Of a stretch of 64,000 nucleotides of DNA, positions 31,065-40,430 are shown piece by piece. Position 1 is the stretch's first letter, and each line of letters starts with the position of its first letter. The position numbers and the translations under genes were made by a program. The notes below the pieces were generated by a model. That model worked only from the letters and a program-made list of their open reading frames with translations, did no database searches and had not been told where the DNA came from. Origin of the DNA: Buchnera aphidicola (Chaitophorus populicola) (lineage in GTDB: Bacteria; Pseudomonadota; Gammaproteobacteria; Enterobacterales; Enterobacteriaceae); NCBI RefSeq assembly GCF_964058995.1, contig NZ_OZ060382.1, positions 62,001 to 126,000 of the forward strand. The letters run 5' to 3'.

Positions 31065-31172
31065 AATTAATTAGATGAATTTTAAATAGATGTTATTGAA
31101 TGTTATTTCTATAATATGTAATTTTTTTTAAAAAATAATGAATTTTGGTGTATATTTTTGGAATATAATATT

Positions 31173-32804
31173 ATGGTCAATAAAAATAAAAAAATTCTTG
31201 TTACCTGTGCTTTACCATATGCTAATGGTCCTATACATATAGGTCATTTATTAGAACATATTCAAGCTGATATTTGGGTGAGATATCATAGAATGCAAGG
31301 AAAAAATGTTTTATTTATTTGTGCTGATGATTCACATGGAACTGCAGTAATGTTAAAAGCTAAATTAATGAATATAAGTCCAGAAGCTTTAATAAAAGTT
31401 ATTTTTAAAAAACATGTAAAAGATTTATTAAATTTTAATATTTCTTATGACAATTATTCTCATACTCATAGTAAAGAAAATTTATATTATGTACAAAAAA
31501 TATTTTTAACTTTAAAAAATAAAGGATATATTAAAGAAAAAAATATTTCTCAATTATATGATTCTTCAGAAAAAATGTTTTTACCAGATCGTTTAGTAAA
31601 AGGTACTTGTTCAAAATGTTTTATGATTGATCAATATGGAGATCATTGTGAAAATTGTGGATCTGTATATAATGCAAAAGATTTAATTAAACCAAAATCT
31701 CAAATATCTGGTACTACGCCTATTTTAAAAGATTCAGTACATTTTTTTTTAAATCTTTCTATGTTTGAAAAAAAATTAAAAGTATGGATTAATTCTGGAG
31801 TTTTAGATAAAAATGTTAAAAATAAAGTCATAGAATGGTTTAAAACAGGTTTAAAATTATGGGATATATCTAGAGATTCTCCTTATTTTGGTTTTAATAT
31901 TCCAGGTTATATAAATAAATATTTTTATGTTTGGTTAGATGCACCAATATGTTATATTAGTACATTTCAAAATTTATGTACAAAAAATCAAAACATTAAT
32001 TTTAAAGAATTTTGGGAAAGTACTCATACAACAAGTTTATATCACTTTATAGGAAAGGATATAATATATTTTCATAGTATATTTTGGCCAGCTATTTTAG
32101 AAGGAATAAATTTTAGAAAACCAACTAAAATTTTTGTGCATGGATATGTTACTCTTAATAATACTAAAATGTCTAAATCAAAAAATAAGTTAATTAAAGC
32201 AAGTACATGGTTAAAATTTTTTGATTCTGATAGTTTAAGATATTATTTTGCATCGAAATCGTCACCTTCAATTAAAGATATTGAATTTAATTTGCAGGAT
32301 TTTATAAATCGAATAAATTCAGATATAGTAAATAAGATTGTTAATCTTGCTTCAAGATGTTCTAGTTTTATAAACAATAACTTTAATGGTTTTTTAGGTA
32401 ATAAATTATTAGATTTAAATTTATATAGTTTATTTTTAAACAAAAATAAAAAAATTTCTAAAATGTTTAAATATAGAAAATATTCTTCTATTGTATATAC
32501 TATTGTAAAGTATGCAGATAGATCTAATAATTATATAAATAATAAACGTCCATGGGATCTTTGTAAAGATGATAAATATAATGTAAAAATACAATTAATT
32601 TGTACTATGGGAATAAATTTATTTCGTTTTTTAATAACTTGGTTAAAACCTATTATGCCTGATTTAAGTCGACGTGTAGAAAAATTTTTGAATATTAAAC
32701 TTTCTTGGATGAATTTAAATTATCCTTTATTAAATCATAAAATTTCTAAATTTCAGCATTTATATGAGCGAATCAATGATTGTTCCGATAAAATATTTTT
32801 ATAA
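31173..32804 (+). CDS. metG: Methionyl-tRNA synthetase, short form
   Basis: A class I synthetase of 543 residues if started at the ATG 31173, which gives the family N-terminus MVNKNKKILVTCALPYANGP and has a GGA about 10 bases upstream; an in-frame TTG at 31158 is less likely. HIGH motif appears as HIGH in PIHIGHLLEH, the zinc knuckle as CSKC...CENC (about 145-165), and KMSKS is intact. E. coli MetRS has 677 residues; this protein stops right after the anticodon-binding domain (...HLYERIND), lacking the C-terminal tRNA-binding dimerisation domain. The truncated E. coli core is known to be active as a monomer. Confidence 0.96.
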   Translation: MVNKNKKILVTCALPYANGPIHIGHLLEHIQADIWVRYHRMQGKNVLFICADDSHGTAVMLKAKLMNISPEALIKVIFKKHVKDLLNFNISYDNYSHTHSKENLYYVQKIFLTLKNKGYIKEKNISQLYDSSEKMFLPDRLVKGTCSKCFMIDQYGDHCENCGSVYNAKDLIKPKSQISGTTPILKDSVHFFLNLSMFEKKLKVWINSGVLDKNVKNKVIEWFKTGLKLWDISRDSPYFGFNIPGYINKYFYVWLDAPICYISTFQNLCTKNQNINFKEFWESTHTTSLYHFIGKDIIYFHSIFWPAILEGINFRKPTKIFVHGYVTLNNTKMSKSKNKLIKASTWLKFFDSDSLRYYFASKSSPSIKDIEFNLQDFINRINSDIVNKIVNLASRCSSFINNNFNGFLGNKLLDLNLYSLFLNKNKKISKMFKYRKYSSIVYTIVKYADRSNNYINNKRPWDLCKDDKYNVKIQLICTMGINLFRFLITWLKPIMPDLSRRVEKFLNIKLSWMNLNYPLLNHKISKFQHLYERINDCSDKIFL

Positions 32805-32807
32805 TTT

Positions 32808-34118
32808 TTATTTTTTTGGATACCAAGTAATAAATATTTTTTTACAATTAGTATTATATTTTTCTTGTGTAGTAAACAATCCAATCGCAGAAATAAATTT
32901 ATTATTATAAAATAAAAGCGGTATTTTTTTTCTTTTCCAAGGAAAAACTTTAAATTTATTAAATAATTCTTTAATTGTGTATAATTTTTTACAATTTTTA
33001 TTTATTTGAATTTTTTGATTAGTATCGAATCTAATATTTACTAATTGTGTGTTTTTTGGTGCATAAATAAACAAATTATTTTTTTGATTTAGTGAATTTT
33101 TTATTTTTAAATAACCGTTTTTTTCTGGTAAAATTATTTTTTTTTTAATATTATGCCAAAATAAAATATATTTTTTTACGCTAAAGATTTTTTTTATCCA
33201 AAATAATTTATTTTTATAATTCCAGATTTCATATTTTTTAAACTGTATTTTTGGATATTTTTTTTTTTTATTATGAATTATATTTTTAATAATAGATTTT
33301 AAAAATTTTAATGAAGGCAGTTGCATAGTTTTTAGATAAATCCATTTTCTAATAATAAAATATTGAATATCTAAATCCATTTTTTTAATATTTGAAATAT
33401 TTAAATTATTTTTTTTAGATAAATTTTTTTCAAAAATAGGTTGAATAAGTTTATTTAATAATTTATGTTCTGAATAAATTAATTTTGTAGATCTTAAACA
33501 ATTTTTTGGAAAGTATTTCCACTTTTTTATAATTTTAGGAAGTATTTTATGTCTTAAAAAGTTTCTTTCATATGATATATCTTGATTACTTTCATCTTCA
33601 ATCCAATGTATGTTTTTAGATTTAGCCCATATTTTTATTTGTTTTCTTGAAAAATTTAATAAAGGTCTGATTAAATAATTATTAAAAAATTTTTTTTTAT
33701 AAGCAATTCCAGATAGTCCTTTAGGGCCACTTCCTCTTTTAATTGCTAAAAATAATGTTTCGCATTGATCGTTTAAGTTATGTCCAGTTAATAATATTTC
33801 TTTTAAAGATAAAATTTTTTTAAAAATTTGATATCTTTTTTTTCTAGCTTGAGATTCTATATTTTTTTTTTTAATGTTTAATGTAATTTTTTTATATATA
33901 AATGGAATATTATTTATTTGACAAATTTTTTTACAATGTAATCTCCATTTTTTAGAATCTGGATGAATTTGATGATCAATATGAACGGCACGAATATAAA
34001 TATCATGTTTTTTTTTTATTTCTATTAATTTGTATAATAAAACTGTTGAATCTATACCTCCACTATAACCTAGTAGAAATTTTTTATATTGTAATAATGT
34101 TTTTTTAATTTTAATCAC
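32808..34118 (-). CDS. tilS: tRNA(Ile)-lysidine synthetase TilS
   Basis: A 436-residue N-type ATP pyrophosphatase (E. coli TilS 432) that converts cytidine 34 of the CAU-anticodon tRNA-Ile to lysidine so it reads AUA, a very common codon in this genome. The PP-loop is GYSGGIDST (17-25); GHNLNDQCETLFL and KRGSGPKGLSGI mark the catalytic region; the C-terminal domain is Lys-rich and poorly conserved. A run of 12 A bases (complement near 33258-33269) lies in the middle. It converges on metG with a 3-base gap. Confidence 0.95.
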   Translation of the reverse strand: MIKIKKTLLQYKKFLLGYSGGIDSTVLLYKLIEIKKKHDIYIRAVHIDHQIHPDSKKWRLHCKKICQINNIPFIYKKITLNIKKKNIESQARKKRYQIFKKILSLKEILLTGHNLNDQCETLFLAIKRGSGPKGLSGIAYKKKFFNNYLIRPLLNFSRKQIKIWAKSKNIHWIEDESNQDISYERNFLRHKILPKIIKKWKYFPKNCLRSTKLIYSEHKLLNKLIQPIFEKNLSKKNNLNISNIKKMDLDIQYFIIRKWIYLKTMQLPSLKFLKSIIKNIIHNKKKKYPKIQFKKYEIWNYKNKLFWIKKIFSVKKYILFWHNIKKKIILPEKNGYLKIKNSLNQKNNLFIYAPKNTQLVNIRFDTNQKIQINKNCKKLYTIKELFNKFKVFPWKRKKIPLLFYNNKFISAIGLFTTQEKYNTNCKKIFITWYPKK

Positions 34119-34175
34119 AGGAATATTTTTATGTATATATTTTATAAATTTTATTTATATATTTTTAAAAATTAT

Positions 34176-34248
34176 ACGTTCGAGTGGACTTGAACCACTG
34201 ACCCTTACTATGTCATAGTAATGCTCTAACCAACTGAGCTACGAACGT
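34176..34248 (-). tRNA. tRNA-Val, anticodon GAC
   Basis: A full 73-base cloverleaf on the minus strand. Acceptor arms ACGTTCG and CGAACGT pair perfectly; D arm GCTC/GAGC; anticodon stem TTACT/AGTAA with loop ATGACAT giving anticodon GAC at positions 34-36; T arm AGTGG-TTCAAGT-CCACT. It closely resembles E. coli tRNA-Val(GAC). The 3' CCA is not encoded (the next bases are ATA), so CCA must be added by tRNA nucleotidyltransferase. Loop base 32 is A rather than the usual pyrimidine. Confidence 0.95.
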
Positions 34249-34404
34249 TTATACAAAATTTATATGTTTTTATTAAAATTATTTAAAAATTTATTTTTTA
34301 TTATATTCTAATTAGAAATTTTTTATTTGTAAATAAAAAATTTATATCTTTTGTATTTATAAAAATTAAAGATTTTAAAAAAAATAAAAAAAAACGAGGA
34401 TATT

Positions 34405-35013
34405 ATGTTTACAGGTATTGTTCAAGGAATTGCAGTATTTTTATATATGAAAAAAATTAACTCTATGTATTATGAATTTTCTATTCAAATTCCAGATATT
34501 TTATTAAAAAATATTAAGATTGGAAATTCTATTTCAAATAATGGATGTTGTTTAACAGTAGTAAAAATTTTTAAAAACATAGTTTCGTTTCATTTAATTA
34601 AAGAAACCTTTAAAAAAACAAATTTAAAATTTTTAAAAAAAGGCGATCAAGTTAATATTGAACGAGCAGCAAAATTTGGTGATGAAATTGGAGGACATCT
34701 TGTGTCTGGTCATATTATTACTACTGTACAAATTATTAATATTTTAAAGAAAAAAGATACTTGTACATTTCTTTTAAAATTAAATAATGATTATTTTAAA
34801 AAATATATTTTTTATAAAGGTTTTATCTGTTTAGATGGAGTTAGTTTAACTATTGGAAAAATTTTAGATAATAGCTTCTATGTACATATTATTCCAGAGA
34901 CATTACTAAGTACAAATTTTGTTTATAAAAAAATTAATTCTTTTTTAAATTTAGAAATTGATTTTTTATCGCAAGCTATTGTTGATACTTGTACACGATC
35001 TATGAACAAATAG
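34405..35013 (+). CDS. ribE: Riboflavin synthase alpha chain
   Basis: A 202-residue riboflavin synthase (E. coli RibE, formerly RibC, 213). It dismutates two 6,7-dimethyl-8-ribityllumazines into riboflavin plus a pyrimidine, the final step of vitamin B2 synthesis. The two tandem lumazine-binding barrels are visible: MFTGIVQGIA with NGCCLTVV (about 1-95), and GGHLVSGHI with CLDGVSLTIG (about 96-195). GAGG precedes the ATG. The tail is shortened by about ten residues. Riboflavin is a vitamin Buchnera can supply to aphids. Confidence 0.96.
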   Translation: MFTGIVQGIAVFLYMKKINSMYYEFSIQIPDILLKNIKIGNSISNNGCCLTVVKIFKNIVSFHLIKETFKKTNLKFLKKGDQVNIERAAKFGDEIGGHLVSGHIITTVQIINILKKKDTCTFLLKLNNDYFKKYIFYKGFICLDGVSLTIGKILDNSFYVHIIPETLLSTNFVYKKINSFLNLEIDFLSQAIVDTCTRSMNK

Positions 35014-35155
35014 TTTATAATTTTATTATTAAAATTTTTATAAAAATATGTCTTACATGTAAATTTTAAAAAATTTTAATAAAATTAATTTATTTTGTTA
35101 TATCTTAAAAATATATAATTTAATTTTTTATATTGAAAAGAGATTTTATAAGTTT

Positions 35156-35788
35156 ATGAAAGAAAAAAAAAGATTTTTAATCTTATCTTTATTAAAAAGA
35201 AAATATAAATTAAATCGTAATACAGAATTGATTTTTTCTACTCCTTTTGAATGTTTAATATCTGTAATATTATCGTCGCAAACGAGAGATATAGTTGTTA
35301 ACAGAGTAACAAAAGTTCTTTTTTCTATTGCAGATAGCCCTGAAAAGATAATTTCTTTAGGAGAAAGAAATTTATTACATTTAATAAGACAAATAGGTTT
35401 ATATAAAACTAAAACTAAAAATATTATTAAAACTTGTAAAATTTTATTAAAAAACTATAATGGTGTTGTTCCAAATAATAGGAAAGATTTAGAAAATCTT
35501 CCAGGAGTTGGTAGAAAAACTTCTAATTTAATATTAAATATTATTTTTAATAAAAAAGAAATTGCTGTAGATACACATGTGTTTAGAGTGTGTAATCGCA
35601 CTGGATTTGCTGTTGGTAAAAATCCAAGATTAGTAGAACGTATTTTATCAAATATTGTACCAAGTAATTATAAATTATACGTACATAATTGGTTTGTATT
35701 ACATGGAAAATTTTTTTGTAAAGCAAGAAATATGTGCTGTAAAATATGTATTTTAAGTAAGTTATGTAAATTTAATAAAAAAATATAA
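35156..35788 (+). CDS. nth: Endonuclease III
   Basis: A 210-residue base-excision-repair glycosylase/AP lyase (E. coli Nth 211) acting on oxidised pyrimidines. Helix-hairpin-helix LPGVGRKTSNLIL holds catalytic Lys121; Asp139 lies in VDTHVFRV. The 4Fe-4S loop has Cys-x6-Cys-x2-Cys-x5-Cys near the C-terminus (CKARNMCCKICILSKLC). In E. coli, nth ends the rsxABCDGE operon; no rsx gene is present here, and nth is separated from ribE by only 142 bases. Confidence 0.96.
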   Translation: MKEKKRFLILSLLKRKYKLNRNTELIFSTPFECLISVILSSQTRDIVVNRVTKVLFSIADSPEKIISLGERNLLHLIRQIGLYKTKTKNIIKTCKILLKNYNGVVPNNRKDLENLPGVGRKTSNLILNIIFNKKEIAVDTHVFRVCNRTGFAVGKNPRLVERILSNIVPSNYKLYVHNWFVLHGKFFCKARNMCCKICILSKLCKFNKKI

Positions 35789-35846
35789 TTATATTATAAT
35801 ATTATATACTTTAATAGAAATTTTTTTGAACTAGGAAAATTATTAC

Positions 35847-37127
35847 ATGTTAAATAAAAACTTTTTAAATCAACTAAAAAATCGTAATTTGATAGCACAA
35901 GTTACTAATCATATAAAATTAGAAAAAATTCTTAAATATAAAAAAATTACTTTATATTGTGGTTTTGATCCTACAGCTGATAGTTTACATGTTGGTCATA
36001 TTCTTCCTTTGCTATATTTAAAAAGATTTCAATTACAAGGTCATACTCCAATTATTATTATTGGTGGAGCAACTAGTTTAGTAGGAGATCCAAGTTTTAG
36101 AATTGCAGAACGTCAATTATTAGATTCAGTTCAAAGAACTTTTCAATGGATTAAAAAAATAAAAAAACAAATTTATAAATTTTTAGATTTTTCTAATAAT
36201 ATCAATAAAGCAATAATTTTAAATAATTATGATTGGTTTAAAAAAATAAATATTTTAACTTTTTTAAGAGATGTAGGTAAACATTTTTCTATTACTCAAA
36301 TGATTAACAAAGAATCTGTTAAAAATAGAATTATAAGATCTGATCAAGGAATTTCTTTTACTGAATTTTCTTATAGTTTATTACAAGCTTATGATTTTTA
36401 TTTTTTGTATAAAAAATATAATACTTGTTTACAAATTGGTGGATCAGATCAATGGGGAAATATTACTTCTGGAATTAATTTAATTCATTCATTAAAAAAA
36501 TCTGAAGTTTTTGGTTTAACTTTTCCTTTGTTAATAAAATCAGATGGTATGAAATTTGGTAAAAGTGGAATAAAAACTATTTGGCTTGATCCAAAAAAAA
36601 CTACACCTTATGAGTTTTATCAATTTTGGATTAATATAACAGATGAAGAATTATATAATTATTTAAAGTATTTTACTTTTATTAGTTTAAAAAAAATAAA
36701 TCAAATAAAATTATTAAAAGAAAATACAGTTCGTATTATTAAATATAAAAAAAAATTAGCTAAAGATATGACTATTTTAGTACATGGAAAAAGTAAATAT
36801 ATTTCTGTCAAAAAAATTTCTACTATATTTTTTTCAAATAAAATTAATAATTTAAATGAAGATAATTTAAGTAAATTAGAATATTATGGTGCTCCATGTA
36901 TGACTATAAAAAATTTAAGATATTCAATACAAGAAATATTAATATTATCTAATTTAGCAAGTTCTAATCGAAATGCTAGAGATTTGATATCTTCAAATTC
37001 GATTTCTATAAATTATAAAAAAATTAATTTATTAAATTATTATTTATTAGATTCAGATAAGTTATTTAAAAAATATACTATAATTACTAAAGGTAAAAAA
37101 AATTTTTTTTTAATAATATGGGAATAA
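35847..37127 (+). CDS. tyrS: Tyrosyl-tRNA synthetase
   Basis: A 426-residue class I synthetase (E. coli TyrS 424). HIGH-type motif HVGH at 48-51, tyrosine pocket YCGFDPTADSLH and GGSDQWGNI (198-206), KFGKS at 236-240. The C-terminal S4-like RNA-binding domain (about 355-426) is present with SNRNARDLISSNSISIN. Follows nth after 58 bases, possibly cotranscribed; convergent with sufA. Confidence 0.97.
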   Translation: MLNKNFLNQLKNRNLIAQVTNHIKLEKILKYKKITLYCGFDPTADSLHVGHILPLLYLKRFQLQGHTPIIIIGGATSLVGDPSFRIAERQLLDSVQRTFQWIKKIKKQIYKFLDFSNNINKAIILNNYDWFKKINILTFLRDVGKHFSITQMINKESVKNRIIRSDQGISFTEFSYSLLQAYDFYFLYKKYNTCLQIGGSDQWGNITSGINLIHSLKKSEVFGLTFPLLIKSDGMKFGKSGIKTIWLDPKKTTPYEFYQFWINITDEELYNYLKYFTFISLKKINQIKLLKENTVRIIKYKKKLAKDMTILVHGKSKYISVKKISTIFFSNKINNLNEDNLSKLEYYGAPCMTIKNLRYSIQEILILSNLASSNRNARDLISSNSISINYKKINLLNYYLLDSDKLFKKYTIITKGKKNFFLIIWE

Positions 37128-37163
37128 TTATATTAAATTTTATATATTAGTTTACATATATAA

Positions 37164-37532
37164 CTATAAGATTATTTGAAAACTTTCTCCACAACCGCAT
37201 TTATTTTGAGAATTTTTATGATAAAAATCAAAATAATTATGAAATTTTTTTTGAACAAAATTAATAATAATTCCATCTAATACATTAATTTTATTTTTTG
37301 GAATAAAAATTGATATATTATCTTTAATAAAAGCTATATTTTTTTTAGTTTTTTTTATTACATATTCTAATACATATTTATACCCTGCACATCCTGTTTT
37401 TTTTATATCAACTTTGATTCCTATAATATCTTTTTTTGTTTCATATATTTGAATAATTTTTTTTAAAGCTTTTTTGGTAATAAAAATTCCTTTTAATTTT
37501 TTTTTTTTTGATTTTAATAAATATGTTTTCAT
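37164..37532 (-). CDS. sufA: A-type iron-sulfur carrier, SufA-like
   Basis: A 122-residue A-type carrier protein, the same length as E. coli SufA. It delivers Fe-S clusters to target enzymes. The three cluster cysteines are Cys48 in KTGCAGYKYVLEY and Cys112/Cys114 in NKCGCGESFQ. The GIKVDIKKTGCAG segment is closer to SufA (VRLGVKQTGCAG) than to IscA or ErpA. No other suf gene is adjacent, whereas E. coli sufA heads sufABCDSE. Clients in this window include LeuC and endonuclease III. ErpA remains a possible alternative. Confidence 0.88.
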   Translation of the reverse strand: MKTYLLKSKKKKLKGIFITKKALKKIIQIYETKKDIIGIKVDIKKTGCAGYKYVLEYVIKKTKKNIAFIKDNISIFIPKNKINVLDGIIINFVQKKFHNYFDFYHKNSQNKCGCGESFQIIL

Positions 37533-37749
37533 CTTAATCAGACTCTTATTTTTTGAAATTTATTATTTTCATAAATTATATATTTTTAAAAATTTCTTGT
37601 GAAAAATATAATATAAATTTTATATATATCAATGTGATAAAATAATTTTTTATTTAAAGATTTTTTGATAAAATTTTTCTTTAATTTTTATTTGAATTTC
37701 ACACAATAATTTTTTAAAGATAATACCAAAATAATAGAGGTATAATTTT

Positions 37750-38841
37750 GTGAAATATTATAAAAACAATATAGATTTGTTTAAAACTATTATTTTATCT
37801 GTGTCTATTTTTATTGTTATTATAGCAAGTTTCTATGTAATTCGTCCATTTATACAAAGTTTTTTTTGGGCTAGTATTATTGTTATTTCTACATGGCCAA
37901 TTTTATTATATATACAAAATTTTTTTGGAAATAAAAAATATTTATCTATATTTTTTATGGTATTTTTTTTATTATTATCGTTTTTTATTCCTTTTTTTAT
38001 TATTATTAGTTCTGTTTTTAATAATAGTTTTTATTTGATAAGTTATATCAGTTTAGAGAAATGTGTATTTCCAAATTTAGATTTTTTACAAAGTATTCCT
38101 ATATTTGGTTTAAAATTTTCATTGTTTTATAAAAATTTAATACAAGGTGAATCAAAAAATATTTTTAATTACTTACAACCTTATTTAGGTCAAATCATGA
38201 TCTTTTTATTGTGTAAGATTAAATTATTAAGTCATTTGTTAATGAATTTATTTTTTATATTTATATTTATTTGTTTTTTGTATTGGAAAGGCGAAAAAAT
38301 ATGCGATATTTTTAAAAATTTTTTTTTAAAATTAAATTTTAAACCAAAAAATTCAATATTTTTAATTATTGAAAAATCTATTCGGGCAGTTTTTTTAGGA
38401 GTTGTTATTACATCTTTAATTCAAGGAGCTTTAGGAGGTTTAGCATTAATTATTGTAGGCGCTCCATATATAATTTTTTTTGTAATGTTAATTATATTTT
38501 TTTCTTTAATACAATTAGGATCTTTACCGATTCTTATTCCTATTGTTTTATGGTTATTTTTAAAAAATTATTTTATATATGGAATATTTTTATTAATATG
38601 GAGCATTATATTATCTATTTTAGATAATTTAATTCGATTTATGTTTATTCGATTAGGAATTAATTTGCCATTTTTTTTTATTTTTTCTGGTATTATAGGT
38701 GGTTTATTGGCATTTGGCATGATTGGTTTGTTTATAGGTCCGGTAGTATTAGATATATTTTATAGAGTATTTCAGATATTTGTAAATAAACGCTATTATT
38801 CTAAAAATATAATTCAAGATACTAATATTACAAAGAAATAA
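37750..38841 (+). CDS. ydiK: YdiK, AI-2E family membrane transporter
   Basis: A 363-residue polytopic protein (E. coli YdiK 370) with about eight hydrophobic segments: near residues 13-35, 36-50, 58-82, 150-180, 210-235, 236-262, 270-290 and 305-335. Family marks are FIQSFFWASIIVISTWP (33-49) and the C-terminal GIIGGLLAFGMIGLFIGPVVLDIFYRV. The start is GTG, supported by AGAGG nine bases upstream. The family is named for autoinducer-2 export, but other members act as ion antiporters and no substrate is known for YdiK. Retained despite strong reduction of transport genes. Confidence 0.88.
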   Translation: MKYYKNNIDLFKTIILSVSIFIVIIASFYVIRPFIQSFFWASIIVISTWPILLYIQNFFGNKKYLSIFFMVFFLLLSFFIPFFIIISSVFNNSFYLISYISLEKCVFPNLDFLQSIPIFGLKFSLFYKNLIQGESKNIFNYLQPYLGQIMIFLLCKIKLLSHLLMNLFFIFIFICFLYWKGEKICDIFKNFFLKLNFKPKNSIFLIIEKSIRAVFLGVVITSLIQGALGGLALIIVGAPYIIFFVMLIIFFSLIQLGSLPILIPIVLWLFLKNYFIYGIFLLIWSIILSILDNLIRFMFIRLGINLPFFFIFSGIIGGLLAFGMIGLFIGPVVLDIFYRVFQIFVNKRYYSKNIIQDTNITKK

Positions 38842-39296
38842 AATTAAGTATTTTAAATATTTTATGTATTTATATATAAAAATTTTAATAAATTTCATTT
38901 ATAAATTTATTAAATTATATTATGAGTATATATATTTTATAATAAAAATTATTTAATTATATAAAAATATTATTATAAATAAATTGATTAAAATTTTAAA
39001 AATAAATTTTTAATTTTTATAAAAAAATTTTCAACAAATATAAATTTATTTTAAAAATATTTTTTAAATTTAATAATTTTTTATTAATAAAAAATGAATT
39101 TGTGAAAACTAAATTATTATATATAATATAATGATTTTCAATATAATTTATACATAAAATATTTGTAAAAAATAAATTTATTTATCATGATTTTTTAGTA
39201 GATATTATTTTATCAAAAAAAATAATTTAAATAAACATAAAATACTAATAATTATTTTATATTATTTTTAATAATTTTCACAGTTTAGAGAAAAAT
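38842..39296. other. Gene-free stretch between ydiK and aroH
   Basis: About 455 bases of A+T-rich sequence with frequent stops in all frames and no tRNA-like or strongly paired structure that I can see. It must hold the promoter of aroH; the only clear signal is AGAGAAAA a few bases before the aroH ATG, a plausible ribosome-binding site. No Trp-repressor-like operator was recognised, although E. coli aroH is TrpR-controlled. Confidence 0.5.
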
Positions 39297-40343
39297 ATGA
39301 AAAAAACAGATGAATTAAGAACAATTAGAATAGATCCGCTTGTAACTCCTGCGCATTTATCAGAATGTTATCCTATTACTTCTGAAATTATGGATAATGT
39401 TATTAAAACACGAAAAAATATTGAGAATATAATTTCTGGAAAAGATAATCGTCTATTAGTTATTATAGGTCCTTGTTCATTACATGATCCAATTGCAGCA
39501 ATTGATTATGCAAATAAACTAAATGATTTAAGAAAAAAATATTCAAATTCATTAGAAATTATTATGCGTACATATTTTGAAAAACCTCGTACTGTAATTG
39601 GTTGGAAAGGATTAATTTCAGATCCTGAAATCAATAATACTTTTAAGGTAAATAAAGGATTAACTTTAGCTAGAAAGTTATTATTAGAAATTAATAAAAT
39701 AGGTTTACCTGCTGCAACAGAATTTTTAGATATGGTCATTGGTCAGTTTATTAATGATTTAATTAGTTGGGGAGCAATTGGTGCTAGAACAACTGAAAGT
39801 CAAATTCATCGTGAAATGGCTTCTGCTTTATCTTGTCCAGTAGGTTTTAAGAATGGAACTGATGGAAATATATTAATTGCGATAGACGCCATTAGAGCAG
39901 CTAAAGTACGTCATATATTTTTAGCTCCAGATAAAAATGGTCATATGACTATTAATCACACTAGTGGAAATTCTCTTTCACATATTATTATGAGAGGAGG
40001 AAAAAAACCGAATTATCATTTAAAAGATGTTAATTTAGCTGTATCCTATTTAAAAAAATTTAAATTACCAGAAAAAGTTATGATTGATTTTAGTCATGGA
40101 AATTGTTTAAAACAATATAAACTACAATTAAATGTATGTGAATCTATATGTAAACAATTAAGAGATGGTTCAAAAAATATTTTTGGTGTGATGATTGAAA
40201 GTTTTTTAGTAGAAGGATCTCAGCCTATTAAAAAAATAAATAAAATGCAATATGGTCAATCTATTACTGATGGATGTTTAAATTGGGAAGATAGCGTTTT
40301 TTTAATAAAAGAATTATCAAATGCAGTGTTAAAGCAAGTATAA
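39297..40343 (+). CDS. aroH: DAHP synthase, AroH type
   Basis: A 348-residue 3-deoxy-D-arabino-heptulosonate-7-phosphate synthase, the same length as E. coli AroH, opening the shikimate pathway from phosphoenolpyruvate and erythrose-4-phosphate. The N-terminus MKKTDELRTIRIDPLVTPA is AroH-like. Active-site motifs: GPCSLHDP (59-66), MRTYFEKPRTVIGWKGLI (about 88-105), GARTTESQIHREMASAL, PVGFKNGTDGN and DFSHGNC. In E. coli this isozyme is tryptophan-sensitive; the residues for that control cannot be judged here. The other end of the pathway, aroC, is also in this window. Confidence 0.95.
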   Translation: MKKTDELRTIRIDPLVTPAHLSECYPITSEIMDNVIKTRKNIENIISGKDNRLLVIIGPCSLHDPIAAIDYANKLNDLRKKYSNSLEIIMRTYFEKPRTVIGWKGLISDPEINNTFKVNKGLTLARKLLLEINKIGLPAATEFLDMVIGQFINDLISWGAIGARTTESQIHREMASALSCPVGFKNGTDGNILIAIDAIRAAKVRHIFLAPDKNGHMTINHTSGNSLSHIIMRGGKKPNYHLKDVNLAVSYLKKFKLPEKVMIDFSHGNCLKQYKLQLNVCESICKQLRDGSKNIFGVMIESFLVEGSQPIKKINKMQYGQSITDGCLNWEDSVFLIKELSNAVLKQV

Positions 40344-40430
40344 AGTAATTTAAGAATAATTTTATACTACAGATGTATTTATATTTAGATAAAAATATTC
40401 TATTTAATTGTTTTAGGTTAAGGGTTAAAA

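Noticed and set aside
31158-31172. TTG start for metG five codons upstream
   Set aside because: The ATG at 31173 gives the family N-terminus and has GGA at suitable spacing; TTG has no site before it.
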